A stretch of DNA of 64,000 bases from Euphorbia lathyris. Its lineage: Eukaryota; Streptophyta; Magnoliopsida; Malpighiales; Euphorbiaceae. The position numbers were made by a program, and so were the translations under genes. Positions 22,980-34,663 of this stretch are shown in pieces (the stretch's first letter is position 1; each line of letters begins with the position of its first letter). The stretch covers positions 89,185,256 to 89,249,255 of the forward strand of contig NC_088911.1 of assembly GCF_963576675.1 (NCBI RefSeq), read 5' to 3'. The notes beneath the pieces were generated by a model. The model saw only the letters and a list, made by a program, of their open reading frames with translations. It was not told where the DNA came from and ran no database searches.

Positions 22980-23027
22980 TTTTTAGAGTAGGAAATGAAG
23001 GCTTTTTTCCTCTCCCGGCACACAGTC

Positions 23028-23146
23028 GTGAGGTAATCACGCCTCACCGTGTGGTAAGACGTGAGGCTATCACGCCCCACCATAGGTAAGGACGTGATAG
23101 CCTCACGCCTCACCCTGTGGTGAGGCGTGATAGCCTCACGCCTACG
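23028..23146. repeat. Palindrome array A (GTGAGGCGTGAT family)
   Basis: Dense inverted repeats of CACGCCTCAC / GTGAGGCGTG and GTGATAGCCTCAC, with CC-ATAGGT variants. It lies about 170 bp beyond the stop codon of the plant-mobile-domain relic; a related array lies on the other side at 25785-25955. Confidence 0.85.
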
Positions 23147-23311
23147 GATATCAGAAATAAGAAATAAAAATTAACTCGGATGAACCTTTTAGAAATAAAA
23201 ATTAACCAAATAAATATTAAAATAAATTAATAAACATAAAATAGTACATATAATCTCAAAAGTGTTAAAATGTGAGGCTATATAATAAGTTCTAGTAGCT
23301 AAAAACAGATA

Positions 23312-25490
23312 TCAGTTCGCCCGGCGCCACGCGTCCATAAACTCATCCATCCCGCTCCTAATAAATGGAGCCTCCTCATCATTTCGACTGGCAGCCGATC
23401 GCTGAGTGATACGCCACAACCAGATAACCCACTGCAAAAAAAAAATATTAAAAAACAAACACATGTAAACTAATAATAAATAATAATAAACTTACATATT
23501 CGTTGTTGGAGCGGGCAAGCTGGACCGGTCCATCCTGTGGGGCATGAAGGAGACGAGGATGTGAATATTGTTGAAACACCTTTCCACATGATTTTGATTT
23601 GACAAAATTATTTAAGTAATGATAAAAATGTTCTAACACATTAAATTTAAATGCTTTGATTTATTACACTAATGTGTTTGTTCAATGTTGAGTTTAATTG
23701 TGTATAAGACATTGACATTAAAAAGCCCAAAGGCCCATAAAGTAGAAGTCAAGCCCAAGTCAACACATCAAGACCATTCGGCTCAAGAGTTCAAAACGAA
23801 GCCGTATCAACTAAAACGACGACTTAACAAGAGAAGGATCGAGAAGCCTTCGTGGCAAAAGCTTCAAGAAGAAGCTGCTGAGTTGGACGACAAAGCAGTC
23901 TGGACAGCGGCAGGAAATGTTCAACTTCTAGACAAAGTATTTCTACTTTGGGAAAAGTTCAGAAGGCGCAGAAAGCTATCTCGTGGACTTTTCCTTAAAT
24001 GGCGAAACATTCTGCCGAAGACTGACGAAGACAGAACATGAGAGAATTCTATTGGCCAACGACTCTGAGCACGCCTAGAGTGACAACGACAGGAAGCCGT
24101 TTCCCTCCAACGGTTATTTCGAAATTCAAAATGACCAGGTGCCTCAAGTGTCACTATATAAAGGCCATCCATTTGCTTCAATCGATGCAGAACTTCAAGT
24201 AGTCGAAACACTGACCAAATTCATATTCGAAGATTCTGTGAGAAAAGCAAAGCAAATACCTTACACCAATTTCCATATGATTGTGTAAAAGTCTAGAGTG
24301 ATTTCCAATCATCTAAAGTGTCTTAGCAATCGTTGTTTAGGACAAACACTTTATCATTTCTAGAAGAATAGAAAGGAGAGGCTGAGTACTCGGTTATAGT
24401 ACTTAGCATAGATATAGGAGTGAGTAGAGGTATAGAGGAAGGTACTCTTGTTATACTCAGCTTCTATTTGTAAAAGGTTTCGTGCTCTACCTTTAAAGAG
24501 CTCAGTAGAGAATTCAAAAAGCTCGGAACGAGTTCCGGGGACTGGACGTAGGCGGAGAGGCCGAACCAAGATAAGTCTGCTGAGTAATATCTTTCTAACC
24601 CTTAAACTCCTTTAATATATATTGCTTGCTGTGAAAAACTGACTAAGTAAAGAGCTCACGCTGAGTTAAGTTTACTAAGAAGCTGAGTTCAGGAATAGAC
24701 TCTAAGTGCTATTTCCTGACTCAAGTAAAGAAGCAGACTTAGTCACAAGTTGACTAAGCTTGTGTCTTGAATCTACTTAGTGGCGCTGTGTAATCCTTTT
24801 CATAAGAAAAGAAGTCAGCCTCAACGGATAAAATTTTAAATAGTTCCTATCCCCCCCCTTGGAACTAACTTGTCACGTTATAAGGGACCAACAAATATCA
24901 CATGTACCAGTCCATGTATGCAGCATCAAAGGCAGTGAGATCTTATCCAACTAGTCGGCATCTCCTCCGATCAATGCCCCGAGCCGATGAAAATCTCCGC
25001 TAGGTATCATCAACTGTGACAGATGAATGCGTGAGCCTGTACGATAAAGACTTCTATGGCCGTATTGCTCTATCAGGTCTAATATGCTCAGTCGGGATAG
25101 GCTGAGTATATCCGGCCTGACGTAATACTCGATCTGGCATATACGGCTCAATAATGTCTCTACACCGTATCCAACTGGCGTAGGACATTCGGAGCTGATC
25201 ATCATCGGCCATAAGGCAACCACGTCACCTGCAAAAAATAATACTCAATAATAAATAATAATATACTATAAATAATACTTAAATTAAAATTAAAATTAAA
25301 AAAGATAAGTAATACTAAAATTATAAATAAAACTATAAGTAATATTTAAATTTTATAAAATACCTCGATTGCCGTCATGCGGTCTAGCTGTGCACGTATG
25401 GTCTCTAGTCGGACGGTCGTCCTGCCTGGAACCCCGACCTCCCATCTGCATGCCCGGGGATGGTCAGCTGGGATCTGGAGTGGTAGTCTA
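23312..25490 (-). pseudogene. Plant mobile domain (MAIN-like) gene relic, interrupted by a solo LTR
   Basis: Minus-strand exon pieces of a plant-mobile-domain protein. Exon piece 25490-25370 encodes RACRWEVGVPGRTT and LDRMTAIE, then a GT donor. After a TTTTTTGCAG acceptor comes VTWLPYG (near 25212), which matches the family order 'RW... QLDRM... V-W-PY'. Stops and frame changes follow to 24899. Beyond the solo LTR come DGPVQLARSNNEY with a GTAAGT donor (near 23500), then an acceptor and WVIWLWRITQRSA, with a TGA at 23314-23312. These proteins derive from transposons (MULE or gypsy cargo) and some were domesticated as MAIN/MAIL silencing factors. The domain assignment rests on remembered family motifs. 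The gene is certainly broken. Confidence 0.6.
23569..24893 (+). mobile_element. Solo LTR of a Ty1/copia element, 5-bp TSD
   Basis: It begins TGTTGAAACACC and ends GGGACCAACA, exactly like the 3' LTR at 38557-40056 of the large copia element, and is flanked by AATAT (23564-23568 and 24894-24898). Its TATATAAAGG (near 24149) is the likely core promoter. It is a diverged relative of the LTRs at 28671 and 38557. Unequal LTR recombination is the usual origin of such a structure. The ORF inside has no domain. Confidence 0.93.
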
Positions 25491-25784
25491 AATTTACCTA
25501 TACAATTTACAACATAAAAATTCAACTAAAATTAAATTAGAAAAGAATATAATTTACAACATAAACATTTAATTAAAATTAAATTAACCAAAATTAAATT
25601 TACAACAACTAAAATTAACTATAATTAAACAAAATAAAATTTACATACATACAAATTAAATTAAAAATTATTAAAATAACAATTACAACATATAAATTAT
25701 AATCAAATTAATGTAAACAAATAACAAACAATTAAATTATATTAAATTTATTTTAAAAAATAAAAAAGCCCCCAAACGGCCTCG
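25491..25784. other. A/T-rich leader between palindrome array B and the mobile-domain relic
   Basis: Mostly A and T with repeated AAATTAA words. No coding signal was found. From its position it is the upstream region of the minus-strand relic. Confidence 0.4.
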
Positions 25785-25955
25785 GGCGTATGAAGATCAC
25801 GCCGCACCTATGGTGCGGGCGTGATAGCCTCATGTCCGCACCTATGGTGGGACGTGCCCCACCATAGGTGCGGACATGAGGCTATCACGCCCGCACCATA
25901 GGTGCGGCGTGATGTTCATACGCCCAACCTATGGTTCGGACGTGATATCCATACA
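25785..25955. repeat. Palindrome array B (CCGCACCTATGGTGCGG family)
   Basis: Nested inverted repeats. CGCACCTATGGTGCG is self-complementary, and the left and right halves of the array also pair with each other through GGACATGAGGCTATCACGCC and its complement. It can form one long hairpin of roughly 80 bp per arm. It shares the ATCACGCC and CC-ATAGGT words with array A. Confidence 0.88.
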
Positions 25956-26039
25956 CCCGAGGTCGATTTCACAAATCTCTCACACTTCCTCACATATTAA
26001 AAAACGAAGCACAAATCGACAAAATAAAACGGTAAATCT

Positions 26040-27215
26040 TTGAGGTATTCGAAAAAGAAACGGAAGGTTTAGCTACAGAAGGTTCAGCTGGTAAGCCATC
26101 CGGAGAGCAAGACATGCCTTTTGTAATTAAGGTCCCTTTCCCTCAACGTTTAGCCAAATTAAAGAAGGAAAAAGAAGAGAAAGACATCTTTGAGGTATTT
26201 CGTAAGGTTGAGGTGAATATTCCATTGCTTAATGTTATTAGACAAACCCCTCGATATGCTAAATTCCTTAAAGAATTGTGTGCTAACAAGATTAAAAAAA
26301 TTGGGTATGAAAAGATTACCATGGGTGAGAATGTGTCTGCTGTACTCCAAAAAAAAAAATGCCCCAAAAATGTAAGGATAGAGGTATGTTTGCTATTTCT
26401 TGTCAAATTGGGAATACTAGTATTATGAGAGCAATGTGTGATTTAGGAGCGTCAATTAATGTCATGCCTAAATCAATTTATTCATCTTTAAATGCTGGTC
26501 CTTTAGAGGAAACAAGAGTAGTAATCCAACTCGCTAACCGATCTATAGTTTATCCCGAAGGTTTGTTGGAAGATGTTCTTGTGCAGGTTAATGGTTTAAT
26601 TTTCCTAGCTGATTTCTATGTCGTAGACATGGAAGATGAAGATCACTCTTCAGATTCATCAGAAATCCTGTTAGGTAGACCATTCCTAACAACTGCTCGG
26701 ACAAAAATCGATGTCACAAAGGAACAATGACTATGGAGTTTGATGGTAAAATTGTTCAATTTAATGTTTATAAGGCCATGAAAATTCCTAATGAAGTGTC
26801 TTCTGTTTGTGGCATAGATGCTATTGAACCAATAACTCATCAAGTTTTTGAAGCATGTAGGGAAGACAGGATGCAAGTAGTTATAGAAGAAAGCTTAGAT
26901 GTGTGCAGCAAAATAGAGGAGAAAGAAGAGGAGATTGGAGAAGATGTGCAAGAAACACCGGTAGTTGAGCAGTGTAACAAGAATATTAATGAAGCAGGAA
27001 AACTCAGGAAGTTAAAAGGACAAGAACTTGAGGAACTAAGGAATGAAGCTTGTGAGAGTTCGAGGATTTACAAATTGAAGACTAAGAAAGTGGAAATTCA
27101 GTGTTTGGAGAACGGGAAAGTGCAGAAAGTAAATGGCCATCGTCTCACGCCATTTTATGAGAATATCCCGATTGAAAGTGGTGAAGTTATGGAGTTACAA
27201 GTTCCTGGAGACTAG
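26040..27215 (+). pseudogene. Athila-like gag-protease relic fused to the integrase tail
   Basis: An open frame from about 26040 includes VPFPQRLAKLKKEKEEKDIF and YAKFLKEL, the conserved end of Athila gag. After a frame change in an A run (26350-26358) comes the protease, with AMCDLGASINVMPKSIY (catalytic D-L-G in place of D-T-G), YPEGLLEDVLVQV and LLGRPFL. A second frame change near 26727 gives MTMEFDGKIVQFNVY. The sequence then passes through an acidic stretch directly to ELEELRNEACESSRIYK and VNGHRLTPFYE, which belong to the C-terminal end of integrase. RT, RNase H and the integrase core are absent. The 5' LTR is also missing. Confidence 0.8.
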
Positions 27216-28670
27216 CCTGAAGCTCGATTCCGTCTAGCCAAAGACGTTAACTAGCGGCGCTAATGGGAGGCAACCTAGTTTTGGTCCTGCCCAGGACCAG
27301 CATCTGTCATTTATATTCAGTCCTTGTTTTTATTTATTTATTTATTCAATTCATATGGAATAACCAAGTTTACCATCATCTTCTCCAATTGACTTAAATT
27401 TCTGGGTTTTGATTTTACAAGTATAAAAGAAAAAAAAAGAAGTCCCTAATTCTACCCCTCAAGCCGCCACTCCCCCTCTTATTCCTACTCGACGGTAGGT
27501 CAAACCCCTTCACCACAACCCGCAGCTTCTGGCCACCATCCTCCACGGGGCAGTAACTCTTACTCTTTTCTTTTATTCTACTCCTGACCTTAGATTCTTA
27601 ATGGTTTCTATTTTTACATCGAGACGATGCATGTTATAAGTGGGGGAGGGAACTTGAGTAGTATAGGATGTTAATATATATGTTTGGTGCTGATTGGTGT
27701 GATGGGAGCTTTGCTTTGGTTTACATGTGCTGCGGTAAATTTTTATTTTTTTGATGTAAATTTGGGGTCGGAACTGATTTTTGACTAAGTGTGAGGTGCA
27801 CACCAATTTCTGATTGTGAATAAGTTTGAAATAGTGTGGGGTGTACACCCTTTGTTTTATCCCTAGAAATAACAATGCTAGCTCTCAGTTTTGCACTTGG
27901 TTGAAACTAGGTTGCCAACTTAGTTCTGAAACCCTTAAGTTTTGTTTTGAATAAAGCTTTCGATTTCAAAAGGTCGGGATTGCACAATTGTCTTGAGCAT
28001 GCATATGAATCACTTGACTAATCTCCCATTACATGACAGACGTTTTCGATGAGGCAACACCAATTTGACCCCAATTTTTGGAAAGTTTTTGAGCCTAAAT
28101 GCAAGAACAAAAACATTACACTTTGTTCTATTCTTTCAGAGTGTTATCCAATTCTAGTTTGGAATTCTAGAAATTGCCATGTTATGCATTTCGAGACCAC
28201 ATTGATGTATTCGAGTATTAAAAATGATAAGGGCAGTAGGTTTCTTTTCTTAGCCATTTCAAATAAAATTCGAACCCTTAGTCTTGCTCAAGACTAACAA
28301 AAATAACAGTACCAGCCCTTAGTTAGCCACATTTGAGCCTTTTTCCATTCTTGACACACCTTTATTCGAGTCCCTTGCCCAGGGACGTTCTAGCCATCAG
28401 AGTTTGTACATTGTTTCATTTATTTCTATGTTTAGTTGTTGCTTTGAGCAATTTCCATATTCAAATTAATCACAAGTTCATCAAAGTACGAGGATTCAAC
28501 AGAATGATCCTTTAGATCTATGTGGTTGTGCTTCAAAGGTGTTTAAATGGACATTAGCTCGCAAACAAAAAGCGTAGCTTCCTTGTTCTAGTATTATCTT
28601 CTTCAAGTATAAAAAAAGAGCCTCAGAAAAGAAAAAAATATACCAGAGGCAAATATACCCATGCATCTTC
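27216..28670 (+). other. 3' non-coding region of the Athila-like relic
   Basis: Starts with the lineage's post-pol block (GCGCTAATGGGAGGCAACC, 27254-27272, also present in reverse at 60888-60945). It continues with a GTGGGGGAGGG purine tract (near 27640) and low-complexity sequence. A dyad CTTAGTCTTGCTCAAGACTAA lies near 28277. No gene is supported. It is interrupted by the copia element and resumes at 40057. Confidence 0.65.
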
Positions 28671-29346
28671 TCCAAGATGCATGGGTCAACTGTTTTATGC
28701 TAAAAGACAAATTGTCGCAAGAAAACAAAGACTGTAGGAAGAAGACAAATCTGACATCTGAAGAATTCAGAAGACAGGATTGGCCTGCACATCTGAAGCT
28801 GACCAGAGGTTTGTCCCCCAAAAGAGCCGTTTTGGACTCAGCGGACAAATCAAATTCAAATGATTTGTTCCTCATATTTCAACTATAAAAGGGACAAGGA
28901 TATCATTTGGAAGATTGCCGATTTATAGAAAATTACAAGTGAGAAAGATACAAATTCAAAGCACTCAAAACAAAAGAGAAAGCTTACACCAATCTTCTAT
29001 TCTTTGTGTAAATGCTAGATTGATTGTTTGTAATCATCTAAAGTGTTCTTTATCTTAAAAGGAACAAGTGTGTGATCAATTGTAATATTGAGAGTGTACG
29101 TGCTGAGTACTTGGTATTTAGTACTTAGTGGTAGAGAAATCTAAGTGCTGGGTTGTAGCATTTAGTAGGAGTTGAGTAGACGAATAGAGGAAGGTACCCT
29201 TGCATATTCAACTGCCTGTAATCGGTTTGTGCTCTACCCTTAAAGAGCTTAGTATTGGATTCTGAAAGCCCGGAGGATTCTGGGGACTGGACGTAGGCGG
29301 AGAGGCCGAACCAGGATAAGTGATACTGAGTAATTTCTAACTCTCT

Positions 29347-29402
<56 letters not shown>

Positions 29403-29690
29403 CTTGTGTTGCTTGTAATATTTACTCAGCATATAAACTGTTAGAAGCTGACACTGAGTAAATTGGAGTGCTGAGTTGGAAGATGGCCACATAAGCGTCA
29501 ATTCCCAACTCTCAAGTAAAACAGTCTTAGTTAGCATCTGACTAAAGCTGTCTTACATTAAGTTTGGCCAAGCTGACCAAAGTTGAGTTAATAAACTCAC
29601 CAAAATAATTAAGTCAGCAAGATTAATTAGCAAAAAAGTTGTATTAGTTCCTAACCCCCCCCCCTTGGAACTAATCACACGGGACCAACA
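28671..29690 (+). repeat. 5' LTR of the copia element, first ~493 bp missing
   Basis: Matches 39050-40056 of the 3' LTR, including TATAAAA at 28884-28890 and a TA run at 29347-29398. The TGTTGAAACACC start is absent. The broken end coincides with a perfect hairpin: CCCATGCATCTT (28658-28669), a 4-base loop, AAGATGCATGGG (28674-28685). Confidence 0.9.
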
Positions 29691-29692
29691 AG

Positions 29693-29704
29693 TGGTATCA
29701 GAGC
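29693..29704 (+). promoter_or_regulatory. Primer binding site of the copia element
   Basis: TGGTATCAGAGC lies two bases after the LTR end and is complementary to initiator tRNA-Met. The gag ATG follows at 29753. Confidence 0.95.
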
Positions 29705-29752
29705 TTAAGCTCACTACTCAAAGATATAACTATCTTGAGCGGATCCCCATAA

Positions 29753-31531
29753 ATGGCTGAGAACAGCACTCATTTCCTTCCAGGGAACCAAACAACACAG
29801 ATACTCCTTGAGGGATTATCTATTAGTCGGCCTCCCCTATTCTTTGGATCCAACTATACATTCTGGAAGAATAGGATGAAGAACTTTATCCAAGCCACAA
29901 ACATGAGTGCATGGCTTGCAATAGTTCAAGGCCCATACGTGCCATATAAAACTGTTGACAATGAGAAAATTGTTAAGAGTGAAACTGAGTGGTCAGAAGA
30001 TGACCTCAGAAAACTTCAAAACAATGCTTCGGCTATCAATATGCTTCACTGTGCTCTAGATGCTGCAGAATACAATAAAATATCAGGTTGCGAGTCAGCA
30101 TAGGAGATATGGAAAAAGCTCGAGGTGACCTATGAAGGCACAAGCAAGGTCAAAGAGTCAAAAGTGAACCAACATATGAGACTGTACGAGCTGTTCGAAA
30201 TGAACGACAACGAGGATATCTCTGGAATGAATGCTAGGTTCACTAATATTATAAATGAACTGAAAAGACTCGGCAAGAACTTCACTGAAGAAGAGCAAGT
30301 AAAGAAAATCTTGAGAAGCTTACCCAAGACCTGGAAAGCTAAGAAAACTGCTGTAGAAGAAGCTCAGGACCTGACCACATACAAGTATGACGAGCTGATC
30401 GGATCTCTGCTGACTCATGAGATCTCAATGCAAAATTTTGAAGCTAAAGAGAAAGAAAAGTTAGAAGACAAGAAACAAAAATCACTTGTCATGAAAGCTG
30501 ACTCGACTGAAGCTGACTCATCAGACGATGAGGAGATGGCCATGTTTACACGAAAAATGAAGAAGCTATTTAGGAAGAATGAAAAGAACAGCAGAAGGCC
30601 ACTCAGAAAAAATGACAGATATAAAGCTGAGTCCAGTGACAAATACAAGAAGGACAGCTCCAAGCCTGTCACATGTTTTGAGTGCCACCAAACTGGGCAC
30701 ATCAAGTCAAGCTGCCCAAACCTCAAGAGAGATAAGAAGGGAAACAAGAAAGCAACGGTAGCAACATGGAGTGACAGTGATGAGTCAACATTATCCGAAG
30801 CTGATGCAAATGAAACGGCAAACATATGCTTCATGGCTGATGATGCTGATCACTCTCAATCTGAGCAGGCTGACCTCTCTGATGAAACTGACCAAGAGGT
30901 ACACAATAATGAGGTAACATCCTTACTCTTGCTTAGAAATGAGATGGTAAATGCCCTGAGTGATTTATATGCACTAACTAAAAAGTGCAATAAGAAAGTA
31001 AATGCACTCAGCATGCGGTGTGATGAGATTGAAGAGGTCAAGCTGAGTGATCTCCGATATCTTCTCCAAGACAACTCAACTTTGCATAGTAACATGGAAA
31101 TTATGCAAAAGTTTGTCTCGGAGGTCCAATCAGATTCAAAGAAACTGAAAAAGGACGTCACTACCTTACAAAGCCAAATAAGAGGCACAAATAAAAATAA
31201 ACCCCATGCTGGGTACTCAAGTACTAGTCAGCATAAATAGTTCATACAGTGTGACTGTTGCGGGAAAAAGGGACACACAAGAGAAGTGTGCTGGTACAAT
31301 AAGCGGACTGTCCAATGTGACTTCTGCGGAAAGAAAGGACATACCACAAAGGTATGTTGGCATGCTCAGCATAATAATGCTGACCACCCCCAAAGGGTAA
31401 TTCATTGTGACTTCTGTGGCAAAAGTGGCCACACTATCAAAGTATGCCGTCACAAATTAAAATATGACTTTGCACCTGTTTATGCTAACAAACGAGGACC
31501 CAAAAAGAATTGGGTACCTAAAAATGAATAG
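29753..31531 (+). pseudogene. Copia gag with four CCHC zinc knuckles, three in-frame stops
   Basis: The start MAENSTHFLPGN lies 48 bases after the PBS. The gag_2-type core (WLAIVQGPY, VTYEGTSKVKESKVNQHMRLY, LKRLGKNFTEEEQVKKILRSL) is followed by a lysine- and acid-rich linker. A first knuckle CFECHQTGHIKSSC comes next, then a probable coiled coil. After a TAG there are three more knuckles of the C-x2-C-x4-H-x4-C type (CDCCGKKGHTREVC, CDFCGKKGHTTKVC, CDFCGKSGHTIKVC). The stops are TAG at 30101, 31238 and 31529, and the frame never shifts. Gag forms the cytoplasmic particle and binds element RNA. The stop at 30101 sits where relatives have Lys or Gln, so it is decay and not a designed readthrough site. 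Confidence 0.88.
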
Positions 31532-34500
31532 TCTAAAATGCAGGTGAGCCTGAGATGCGTGGAGAAATCAAAACTGTGGTATATAGACAGCACATGCTCG
31601 AGGCACATGACTGGTGATGAAACTCAGTTCATCACACTAGAGCTTAATCGAGGTGGAAGTGTAAGCTTTGGAGACAATAAGAAGGGTAAGATAGTCGGCT
31701 CAGGTACTATCGGAGGTAACCCATCTATTGAGTCAGTCTCCTTAGTTAAAGGTCTCAAATACAATCTGCTGAGTGTAGCTCAGCTTTGCAAAAGCGGCAG
31801 AAAGGTTGTATTTGATGATACTAAGTGTCAAATACTTGAGGGAAAAACAAACGAATTAATTTTAACTGCCCCTCGTGTAGACAATGTATACATGCTGAGT
31901 TTAGAAAAACAGTTTTCTAAAAATATATGCTTAGTATCTAAAGAGGATAACTCCTGGCTATGGCATAGAAGACTTGGTTATGTAAGCATGGATCTTCTTG
32001 CCAAATTAGCTAGAAAGCAACTAGTTGAGGGATTACCCAAACTTAAATTTGAAAAAGATCAATTATGTAAAGCTTGTCAGCAAGGCAAACAAACTAAGAA
32101 GTCATTTCAAAGTAAAAATACTGTCTCAACCAATAGATCATTGGAATTACTACACTTGGATCTTTTCGGACCTATCCAGCCACTCAGCTTGGGTGGTAAG
32201 AAATTTTCCTTAGTCATTGTAGATGATTTCTCTCGGTACACTTGGATCATCTTGCTGAGTAGCAAGGATGAAACATTTGAGATGTTTACCACATTGATTA
32301 AAAGGCTTGAAAATGACAAAGACCTAAGAGTAGCTCATATTAGAAGCGACAATGGTGGAGAATTCAAAAACCAACAGTTTGATGAATTCTGTGAAACCAG
32401 TGGTATTGACCATAATTTCTCTGCTCCTAGAACACATCAACAAAATGGGGTTGTTGGAAGGAAGAACAGAACAATTGTCGAAATAGCTAGGACTATGCTG
32501 AGTGAAAATAGGCTTCCAAAGTACTTCTGGGGTGAAGTTGTCCACAGAGCATGCTACATTCTGAATAGGGATTTAGTTAGACCTATTCTTAAGAAAACCT
32601 CATATGAACTTTGGAAAGGAGGAAAGCCCAACATTGGCTACTTTCGTGCCTTTGGGTGTAAGTGTTTTATACTCAACACAAAAGATAATCTTGCAAAATT
32701 TGATGCCAAAGCTGACGAAGCGATCTTTTTAGGGTACTCAACTAACAGCAAAGCATATAGGGTATATAATAAATGAACTCAGATTGTAGAAGAGTCTGTC
32801 CATGTTGAGTTCGATGAAGCTGACCCTGCAGGAAAGACAACTTAGCTCACTGAAGATGAACCAAGCTTAGCTTCCGCTGACCAAAATGAAGCCTCTGAGT
32901 CATCTATACAAGGGATGACCAAAGGTAAGCAAGAGAATGAAATAACATTTGCTGACCAATCTATTTCTGCAGAGATTGTAGAAACACCTGTTCCAACTAA
33001 CTCAACATTACCCAAAGAAATAAAAATTCCAAGAGGACACTCGGAGAAGGCCATTCTTGATGCTGCTGACAACAAGCTGATGACAAGAGATCAGCTTAGA
33101 AAGTATCTCAGCAATGTTGCCTTCGTCTCAGTGCATGAGCCAAAGAATTTTGTCGATGCTGAGCACGATGAATATTGGATCAACGCTATGCAAGAAGAGC
33201 TTGATCAATTCACAAGAAATGAGGTATGGGATTTAGTACCTAAACCTAGGAATCAAAAGACCATAGGAACTAAGTGGGTCTTTAGGAATAAACTAGATGA
33301 GCAAGGCAATGTAGTCAGAAATAAAGCCCGACTTGTAGCCCAAGGCTATAGTCAGCAAGAGGGCATTGACTATGGTGAAACTTTTGCACCCGTTGCTAGG
33401 TTAGAAGCCATACGAATACTGTGTGTCTATGCTAGTTTCATGAACTTTAAACTATATCAAATGGATGTTAAAAGTGCTTTTCTTAATGGCCTTATTAACG
33501 AAGAGGTATATGTTAGTCAGCCTCCAGGGTTTGAAGATCCAAAATTTCCAAATCACGTTTATAAACTCAAAAAGGCCCTATACGGCCTAAAGCAAGCTCC
33601 AAGAGCTTGGTATGAAAGGTTGACAAACTTCCTGCTGACCAGGAATTATGTCAGAGGCAAAGCTGACACAACCTTGTTCATTAAGAAAAAGGGTAAACAT
33701 ACCCTACTTGCACAAATTTACGTTGACGATATAATTTTTGGTGCTACTGACGATTCTATGTGTAAAGAATTTAGCAAATAGATGCAAACTGAGTTCGAAA
33801 TGTCTATGATGGGCGAACTCAACTTCTTCATTGGACTTCAAATCAAGCAAGGTAAGAATGGCATCTTCATAAGTCAGTCTAAGTATGCCAAAGAGATGTT
33901 AAAGAAGTTTGATATGGAAGAATGTAAGCCCATATCAACCCCAATGGGTACTGACACGGTCCTTTGTGCTGACGAGAAAGGTAAGTCTGTAGACAGCAGG
34001 TTATATCGAGGTATGATAGGCTCTCTACTTTATCTTACTGCCAGTAGACCTGATATTAAGTACTCAGTATGTTATTGCGCAAGATATCAAACTGACCCCA
34101 GGGAATCTCACTTAATTGCTGTAAAAATAATTTTCAGATATTTGCAGAGCTCAGTTAATGCAGGTTTATGGTATCCAAATACAAGTGACTTCACACTGAT
34201 TGGATATACTGATGGTGACTATGGACGAGATAAGCTAGAACGAAAAAGCACTTCAGGAGGATGCCAATTCCTAGGAAGCTGTCTAGTTTTATGGTTTAGT
34301 AAAAAGCAGTCATCAGTGGCCTTGTCTACAACTGAAGCTGAGTACGTTGCTGCTGGAAGCTGTGTGGCTCAAGTCCTATGGATTAAGCAACAACTTAAGG
34401 ACTATGGTGTCAAAACAGAAACAATAAAGGTCAAATGTGATAACAAGAGTGTCATTGACTTATCTAAGAATCCAATCCAACACAGCAGGATGAAGCATGT

Positions 34501-34663
34501 CAGCATAAGACATCACTTCATCAGAGATCATGTACTCAAGGGTGAGATCAAGATGACTTATGTTTCAACAAATGAACAGCTTGCGGATATCTTTACGAAG
34601 CCATTGGCTCGTGAGCAGTTCAACATACTAAGGGAAGCTATCAGTATGTCTAATCCTCTTTAA
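31532..34663 (+). pseudogene. Copia pol: protease, integrase, RT, RNase H
   Basis: It continues the gag frame. The protease reads WYIDSTCSRHMTGD, where the catalytic DSG has become DST. The integrase zinc region (LWHRRLGY ... CKACQQGK) and core follow: LDLFGP, then IRSDNGGEF. The third catalytic residue is lost: the usual Q-Q-N-G-V-V-E-R reads QQNGVVGRKNRT. The RT has [49 protein letters not shown] and the active site YVDD. RNase H keeps YTDGDY, STTEAEY and CDNKS. Stops are TGA 32774, TAG 32843 and TAG 33779; pol then ends at TAA TAA (34661-34666). Without Glu in the integrase and Gly in the protease, the element cannot mobilise itself. The RT core looks otherwise intact. Confidence 0.92.

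Noticed and set aside
23685..24041. 118-codon basic ORF in the copia solo LTR
   Set aside because: It lies wholly in LTR sequence, has no domain, and the related LTR at 38557 does not keep it open.
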